A DNA stretch of 64,000 bases from Rugamonas apoptosis (GTDB taxonomy: Bacteria; Pseudomonadota; Gammaproteobacteria; Burkholderiales; Burkholderiaceae_D), in contig NZ_JACEZU010000013.1 of the NCBI RefSeq assembly GCF_014042355.1, positions 152,607-216,606 of the forward strand. Reading direction: 5' to 3'. Positions 59,338 through 64,000 of this stretch are shown here, one piece after another. How positions within the stretch are numbered: position 1 is the stretch's first letter; every line of letters starts with the position of its first letter. The position numbers were made by a program, and so were the translations under genes. Under the pieces are notes generated by a model. It ran no database searches. It saw nothing but the letters and a program-made list of their open reading frames with translations, and was not told the origin of the DNA.

Positions 59338-61038
59338 TCAAAATTCCTCCCAATCATCGCGACCGGCGGCGTGTGCAGGTCCAGCGATTTTGACAGGTTT
59401 GGGCTTGACGAGAGCGGGTTGAGCTGCAGCCTTCAATTGTGGCGCCGGCGCTGAAGTACGCGCAGAAACGTTTGCAGGCTTTGCCGAAGCAACCTTTGTG
59501 ACCTGGGCCAAATTGATCTTGAATGTACTGACCAAATTCGCCAGCGTGCCGGCCTGATCTTGCAAGGACGATGCGGCGGCGGCAGCTTCTTCCACCAGCG
59601 CTGCATTTTGTTGAGTAACCGTATCCATCTGGGTGATGGCTTGATTGATCTGCTCGATCCCGGAAGTCTGCTCCCGGCCAGCAATGGTGATTTCGCTGAT
59701 GATGCCGGTGACCCGTTTAACGCTGGCCACCACCTCATCCATCGTCGCACCAGCCTGATTGACCAATTTGCTGCCTGCATCAACTTGCTCGACTGAATTG
59801 CTGATCAGCGTCTTGATTTCTTTCGCCGCAGCGGCTGAGCGCTGCGCCAGATTGCGTACCTCACTTGCCACCACAGCGAATCCACGCCCCTGTTCGCCCG
59901 CGCGCGCCGCCTCCACGGCGGCGTTCAGGGCCAGGATGTTGGTCTGGAAAGCGATGCCATCAATGACACCAATAATATCGACGATTTTTTTCGCGGACTC
60001 GTCGATCGAACCCATCGTGTGAATCACCTGGGATACCACCGCGCCACCCTTCAGCGCAACGTCAGACGCAGACTCCGCCAAATCATTGGCTTGTTGGGCA
60101 TTGGCGGCGTTCTGTTTCACAGTACTGGTCAGTTCCTCCATTGAGGACGCGGTTTCTTCCAATGAGCTGGCCTGTTGCTCCGTGCGCGACGACAAATCCA
60201 GATTTCCACTGGCGATCTGCCCTGATGCGGTAGCGATAGTATCCGTACCAGTTCGGACCTGACCGACAATGAGCACCAGGCTGTCGTTCATCTCCTTCAA
60301 CGCCTGCAATAATTGTCCGGTTTCATCCTTGGATGTCACGACGATGTTGTAAGTTAAATCGCCACCGGCGACTGTCTGAGCGATCTTCACTGCTTCCTTG
60401 AGGGAGGTAATCAGTCTTCTGGTCAGCATAAGTCCCATGCCAGCGACAACTGCGATAACCACTGAGGCAATGACGACGGCCATCCAGTTGGCGTGATTGA
60501 GCGTCGCAGCAGCATCCTCGGCGGCCTTCTTGCCGAGTTCAGAGTTATATTGGCGATGTGCCTCTATCGTTTCGCCAACCTTGACACTCACCGCTTGTTT
60601 TGCCAGCAACAAATCGCGTGCTTCATCCGCTTTGTCCTCATTCGCAAGTGCCATGATCTTTCCACGCAACGCGTCATACTCGGCCAAAGCGCTGCGGTCA
60701 GCAGTTAGCAGGGCTTTGTCGTCGTCATTGGATAGGTCTTCCTTTTCATATTTGTTAAGTGCATCAATGATTTTTGCATGCACCCCACCCATCGCCGTCA
60801 CCATCTCGGATCGCTTGGACGCGTCTTTAAGTGCCATGTACTGCCAGACTTGTACACGCAATTGCGCCACAGCCATAAACGCCTCATCGAGAGCAAGAAG
60901 GCTCGGAACAGTATTGATGTTGGCATAGTTGGCGCCGTCATAGACCTTCGCCATTTGATAAATCCCCAGACCGGCAAGGCCTGCCATGCCAACCACCACT
61001 GCAAAGATAAGTGCGTATAAACGTTGTGCAATAGTCAT
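59338..61038 (-). CDS. Methyl-accepting chemotaxis protein with WEEF tail
   Basis: Chemoreceptor of 566 residues. Membrane helices at about 9-30 and 190-212 flank a four-helix-bundle ligand domain (4HB type). HAMP follows (RRLITSLKEAVKIAQTVAGG), then methylation helices and the signalling tip IDGIAFQTNILALNAAVEAA with ARAGEQGRGFAVVASEVRNL. The last residues, DDWEEF, resemble the C-terminal pentapeptide tether for CheR/CheB. GGAGG precedes ATG 61038; the frame to 61206 has no homology. The ligand is unknown. Confidence 0.95.
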   Translation of the reverse strand: MTIAQRLYALIFAVVVGMAGLAGLGIYQMAKVYDGANYANINTVPSLLALDEAFMAVAQLRVQVWQYMALKDASKRSEMVTAMGGVHAKIIDALNKYEKEDLSNDDDKALLTADRSALAEYDALRGKIMALANEDKADEARDLLLAKQAVSVKVGETIEAHRQYNSELGKKAAEDAAATLNHANWMAVVIASVVIAVVAGMGLMLTRRLITSLKEAVKIAQTVAGGDLTYNIVVTSKDETGQLLQALKEMNDSLVLIVGQVRTGTDTIATASGQIASGNLDLSSRTEQQASSLEETASSMEELTSTVKQNAANAQQANDLAESASDVALKGGAVVSQVIHTMGSIDESAKKIVDIIGVIDGIAFQTNILALNAAVEAARAGEQGRGFAVVASEVRNLAQRSAAAAKEIKTLISNSVEQVDAGSKLVNQAGATMDEVVASVKRVTGIISEITIAGREQTSGIEQINQAITQMDTVTQQNAALVEEAAAAASSLQDQAGTLANLVSTFKINLAQVTKVASAKPANVSARTSAPAPQLKAAAQPALVKPKPVKIAGPAHAAGRDDWEEF

Positions 61039-61339
61039 TTTAGCCTCCACGCAATTACTCTCATAATTCGACGATGGCCGGCCTCGGCCTTCAGAGAAGA
61101 CACTTACTTGACAACTGGGGCTGTGACAATATGTGATTATTCGTCTTGCTGCTAGGTTACACCTCGTCCACATGGATTGCCCGAGATTTTTCACATCATG
61201 TTGCACGAAGGATGCATCAGCGACATCGTAAATCAGACCCGATTTGGCTCAGCCACCGAGCTGGAATCAACGCTGCGAAACTACGTCAATCAGGAACCCA
61301 AGTGGTGCTTGTTGTCTCAGGCCCCAGCCAAGAAACTCA
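61039..61339. other. Intergenic, no recognised gene
   Basis: About 300 bases between the chemoreceptor start and the end of the cyclase gene. Only short open frames without family motifs are present; it presumably carries the chemoreceptor promoter. Confidence 0.4.
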
Positions 61340-62176
61340 TCAGATCGTAGAGCTCTTCCGAGCAACCTTCACCTTATACATTTCCCTGTCTGCGGCTTGC
61401 AACGCTGCCGAGGCAGAGCCAGGAGCCACCTTGAACGCCACATATCCAATGCTTGCAGATATGGAGAAACCTTCGGAAATCATCGCGCGCTCTATTTCAA
61501 TAGAAAGCTGCTTCCGAACCTGAGCACAGTTTTCATCCGTGGTCTGGGGCATCAGAATTGCAAACTCATCCCCGCCCAATCTCGCAACGCAGTCAGTTTT
61601 TCTCGTGTTGGCCTGCAACGTCCGAGCCAATAAGACTAACGCTTGGTCTCCGGCATGATGTCCCTCAGTATCATTCAGTCTCTTAAAATCATTCAAATCG
61701 ATAGCCAAGATTGAAAATACCCCTCCGTATCGGACTTGTCGCCTAAGTTCAGCATCAATGACAGATTGAAAACGGCGACGATTGTAGAGTCCCGTCAGCG
61801 CGTCGGTATCTGCAAGTTGGGCGATGGCAATGTAACTCGCCCTCAGCCTGCGAGACAGGACCACTGCCAGCGTTGACGAAGCGACAGCTAGCACGCCATC
61901 GATAATGAAAACGGTCTTAAAGTTCTGTTGCAAATAGACGGTTAGCAATTGCGCAATGATGGCGACAACAAAACCTAGCACTGGCATCCAAACCTGGGGG
62001 CAGTGATATGCAATGGCTGCCAACGGGAACACGTAAAGCACGTGCAGGCGGATATCGGTTGGGGTCACAATATCGACAATGCACAGGCCCAACATGACCA
62101 CAATTGAAAGCGCCAGCACTGTACGTGCCCTAAAGCGCCCAAGGGGGACAGAAGATAAAAAGTGTGAGAAACGCAT
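61340..62176 (-). CDS. Membrane-bound diguanylate cyclase
   Basis: GGDEF enzyme of 278 residues making cyclic di-GMP. The N-terminal half has about four or five membrane helices (LALSIVVMLGLCIVDIV to FIIDGVLAVASSTLAVVLS). The cyclase begins DTDALTGLYNRRRFQSVIDA near 125 and has the active loop RLGGDEFAILMP. An inhibitory RxxD site (RKTD) sits five residues before GGDEF, as in allosterically regulated cyclases. There is no extra sensory domain beyond the membrane part. The chemoreceptor gene lies downstream on the same strand, but the 300-bp gap argues against an operon. Confidence 0.93.
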   Translation of the reverse strand: MRFSHFLSSVPLGRFRARTVLALSIVVMLGLCIVDIVTPTDIRLHVLYVFPLAAIAYHCPQVWMPVLGFVVAIIAQLLTVYLQQNFKTVFIIDGVLAVASSTLAVVLSRRLRASYIAIAQLADTDALTGLYNRRRFQSVIDAELRRQVRYGGVFSILAIDLNDFKRLNDTEGHHAGDQALVLLARTLQANTRKTDCVARLGGDEFAILMPQTTDENCAQVRKQLSIEIERAMISEGFSISASIGYVAFKVAPGSASAALQAADREMYKVKVARKSSTI

Positions 62177-62627
62177 GTAGCCTATCTAGTGCTATTCATT
62201 AAAGGAGGGCTGGTTCTAAATGGCGATTCAAGCATGCCTCCCTGTTGGGAAACGAAACAGGTTGTTGACGTCCACCCCGCCCTCATCCTACGGCTGCCGC
62301 TTGCGCGGAGAGGACGGCGAGGATGTCAAGCCCAAGTAGACTTCCGGTTCGCCTAGCAGATCCTCGGATGGATGCGCGATGCTGCCGTTCCCCGACGATT
62401 GAACCGGCACAGGAGCGCGCTGTAACGTCTCCCCTGCGCGAGAATCCTACGAGCCAATAGCTCGTCCTTTAGAATATGTTGGCGCAGGAGCTCGGCGGCC
62501 GCGTGCCGCCCCCCCGAGCACCAGCGACAGCCTGGCGGCATAGCCATGTTGCTCCTCGACTCAGGCCCGCAATGCCTTGAGGTTGGCGCCGAAGAGGGAG
62601 AGCTTCCGAATGATCGCCCCCGTCCCT
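62177..62627. other. Intergenic, no recognised gene
   Basis: About 450 bases. A minus-strand frame at 62353-62697 (RHAAAELLRQHILKDELLAR) runs into the next gene and shows no family. It may be a worn IS fragment. Confidence 0.35.
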
Positions 62628-63158
62628 TTACACCAACATCAGAAAGCCGTCCGCGAAACAGGCCAGGCCGGCCAGGCCCACCGGGATGGAGGCCCACCAG
62701 ATACGCCTGGCTTTCATCAGCCCCGCGATAGAATTGAGCAGGATCGACACTTGCAGGAAAATGACCGCGATGCCAAACGGCTTGCCGTGCTGCTTGGCGG
62801 CGTCGCGCTGCTGTTCAAGTTCATGTGCACGGTTCTGGATCTCCTGCTTTTCTTCGGCGTAGCGGCCGATGTCGGCACGGTATTCGGCCTCCTTCTTGGC
62901 ATAGGCGGTGCTCGCAGGGTTGTCCTTGGGCAGCGCCATTGCCTGCAATTTCAATTGCTCCGCCTGCAATTGGTACAGGTGCTGCTTGGTGCTCTTGGCC
63001 TGGTAGAACGCCCATTGATCCGATGCCAGCGCTTGGTTAATTACGCTCTGGGTGGAATACCCGCCGCCCTTGAAGGTGGACAGGGTCGCACACACGGCCA
63101 AGACCACCGTCGATAACGCCATACGGTTCAACCACGGTTCCTTTACATCTTCTGCCAT
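62628..63158 (-). CDS. DUF4337 family membrane protein
   Basis: Inner-membrane protein of 176 residues. One helix near 15-32 (ALSTVVLAVCATLSTFKGGG), a central soluble coiled-coil part with SDQWAFYQAKSTKQHLYQLQ and KKEAEYRADIGRYAEEKQEI, then two C-terminal helices (FGIAVIFLQVSILLNSIAGL and a final one). This layout and the DQWAFYQAKS motif are diagnostic of DUF4337. ATG 63158 follows GAGG; a GTG at 63167 is the alternative. Function is unknown. Confidence 0.88.
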   Translation of the reverse strand: MAEDVKEPWLNRMALSTVVLAVCATLSTFKGGGYSTQSVINQALASDQWAFYQAKSTKQHLYQLQAEQLKLQAMALPKDNPASTAYAKKEAEYRADIGRYAEEKQEIQNRAHELEQQRDAAKQHGKPFGIAVIFLQVSILLNSIAGLMKARRIWWASIPVGLAGLACFADGFLMLV

Positions 63159-63701
63159 CAATGACACCTCATCAAAAAACGTTCATATTCCCGGAGCCGT
63201 CTGGCCAGAACGGCTCCTTTGGTGCGATGCGCCCTGGCTACCTGGACTGGCGCTGATATCCGCCATTACCGTTCCGCAGACTGGATGCATGTGTCTTACA
63301 ATCACATGAAGTGGCACAACAGTCGACCTGCCAGGCGCTCCTGCGATGACATACCAATCTTTGCGAATCATGTACAGGAGCCAAGCGCTGATGCGTGCCC
63401 ACCGAACGGACTGAAGTGCATTAAAGTGCAGCGTCGAGCTGGGCAAACCACAGATGCCACAGTGATCCCAGCGGACGCTGTCGAGCTGCCTTTGTCGGTC
63501 CCGTGGAACCGCGAACAGCACAAGCAAGCTACGCACCCGCAGGGCACCTCACCTCATTGCGAGACCGATACACCGCACATCTTCTCGTTACCTGGCATAG
63601 CGATTTCTCATTTCAAGCACAGCACCATCAATGCATCATCCCGACATGTGCTCTCCAGGGGAGCGCCAGCCAACTTCCCTTGGCCGTGTCCCTGCATTCC
63701 A
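63159..63701. other. Intergenic, no recognised gene
   Basis: About 540 bases between the DUF4337 gene and the alpha-oxoamine synthase gene, both minus strand. Open frames of 75-117 codons lack motifs and good start sites; no hairpin terminator stood out. Confidence 0.4.
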
Positions 63702-64000
63702 TCAAACTCGGCCAGCCAGGCGCGCCATGACGCTGACGACATGGTCGATCTGGGCCCGGGTATGGCCGGCGTTCATCATGAAGCGCAAGCGGGCCTGGCC
63801 CAGCGGCGCGGCCGGGAACTGGATCGCATCGACGTGGATGCCCTCCTTGCGCAGTTCCTGGGCGTGGCGCTGACACTGGGCCGCGTCGCCGATCAGCACC
63901 GGCACGATGGGGGTGGCCGTGGACAGGATCTGGTAGCCCAGTGGCGCCATGCGCTCGACGAAATAACGCTGGTTGTCCCACAGGCGCTGGCGGCGCTGCG
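63702..64000 (-). CDS. Alpha-oxoamine synthase family protein, C-terminal part (5' end outside window)
   Basis: Last 98 or so residues of a PLP-dependent acyltransferase of the KBL/BioF/ALAS/SPT family, entering from beyond base 64000. LWDNQRYFVERMAPLGYQIL, TPIVPVLIGDAAQCQRHAQE, FPAAPLGQARLRFMMNAGHT and QIDHVVSVMARL match the C-terminal domain, in which the R-x-R-F-x-x-x-A-x-H segment binds substrate carboxylate. Which acyl-CoA and amino acid are used cannot be told without the N-terminal part. Confidence 0.82.
   Translation of the reverse strand, partial: QRRQRLWDNQRYFVERMAPLGYQILSTATPIVPVLIGDAAQCQRHAQELRKEGIHVDAIQFPAAPLGQARLRFMMNAGHTRAQIDHVVSVMARLAGRV

Overview
The window is GC-rich DNA from a Gram-negative heterotroph. 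The protein families and arrangements (AAHS transporter, GH32 operon, valine operon with its own ETF, Oxalobacteraceae-style porin, FSLIELLV-type prepilins, many IS3 and IS4 remnants) point to a betaproteobacterium of the Oxalobacteraceae (Massilia/Duganella/Janthinobacterium type). This placement is an inference from the proteins; no rRNA is present.

Region 1 (1-6.96 kb, minus strand): a tightly packed fructan/sucrose-type oligosaccharide operon. It runs LacI regulator, binding protein, two permeases, and two five-bladed-propeller glycosidases (the last one leaves the window). Four of the five junctions overlap by ATGA. A sigma-70-like promoter is followed at once by a palindromic operator. 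No ABC ATPase is encoded. Region 2 (7.2-15.2 kb, minus): valine/isobutyrate degradation (mmsA, acyl-CoA dehydrogenase, enoyl-CoA hydratase, 3-hydroxyisobutyryl-CoA hydrolase, mmsB) with etfB and etfA, followed by a broken extra adenylate kinase gene. Region 3 (15.4-20.4 kb): an AAHS-type transporter, an acyl-CoA ligase and a periplasmic Cache-domain protein, divergent from an AraC-type regulator.

Region 4 (20.4-26.0 kb): an accessory stretch with clear decay. It holds an AT-richer Crp/Fnr regulator, a SnoaL-like gene with three in-frame stops, an intact tannase-family lipoprotein, an HxlR regulator facing a truncated NmrA-like gene, an intact SnoaL-like gene and an IS4-type element reduced to about 0.5 kb between matching inverted ends.

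Region 5 (26.1-48.9 kb): about 22.7 kb bounded by two direct copies of a ~120-bp block holding the 3' half of a tRNA-Cys gene plus its downstream hairpin. Inside are a HepT/MntA toxin-antitoxin pair, a DDE transposase, and the most interesting unit of the window. This is an 11-gene type II secretion/type IV pilus-like operon (inner-membrane PilO/GspM-, PilP/GspC-, PilN- and PilM/GspL-like proteins, a lipoprotein secretin with TPR and cohesin-like domains, four pseudopilins, GspF, GspE). It is followed by a 3276-residue secreted NBR1-Ig/SpvB/RHS protein with a restriction-endonuclease-like toxin tip and its probable immunity gene. The layout suggests a dedicated secretion machine with its own polymorphic-toxin cargo.

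Region 6 (49-64 kb): a Gly/Ser-rich small protein, a dapA-family fragment, a NitT/TauT-type ABC transporter, a porin with a divergent TctDE-like two-component system and phased CCTACA repeats between them, a small lipoprotein, a nested pile of IS3 remnants, a WEEF-tailed chemoreceptor, a diguanylate cyclase, a DUF4337 membrane protein, and the C-terminus of an alpha-oxoamine synthase at the edge.
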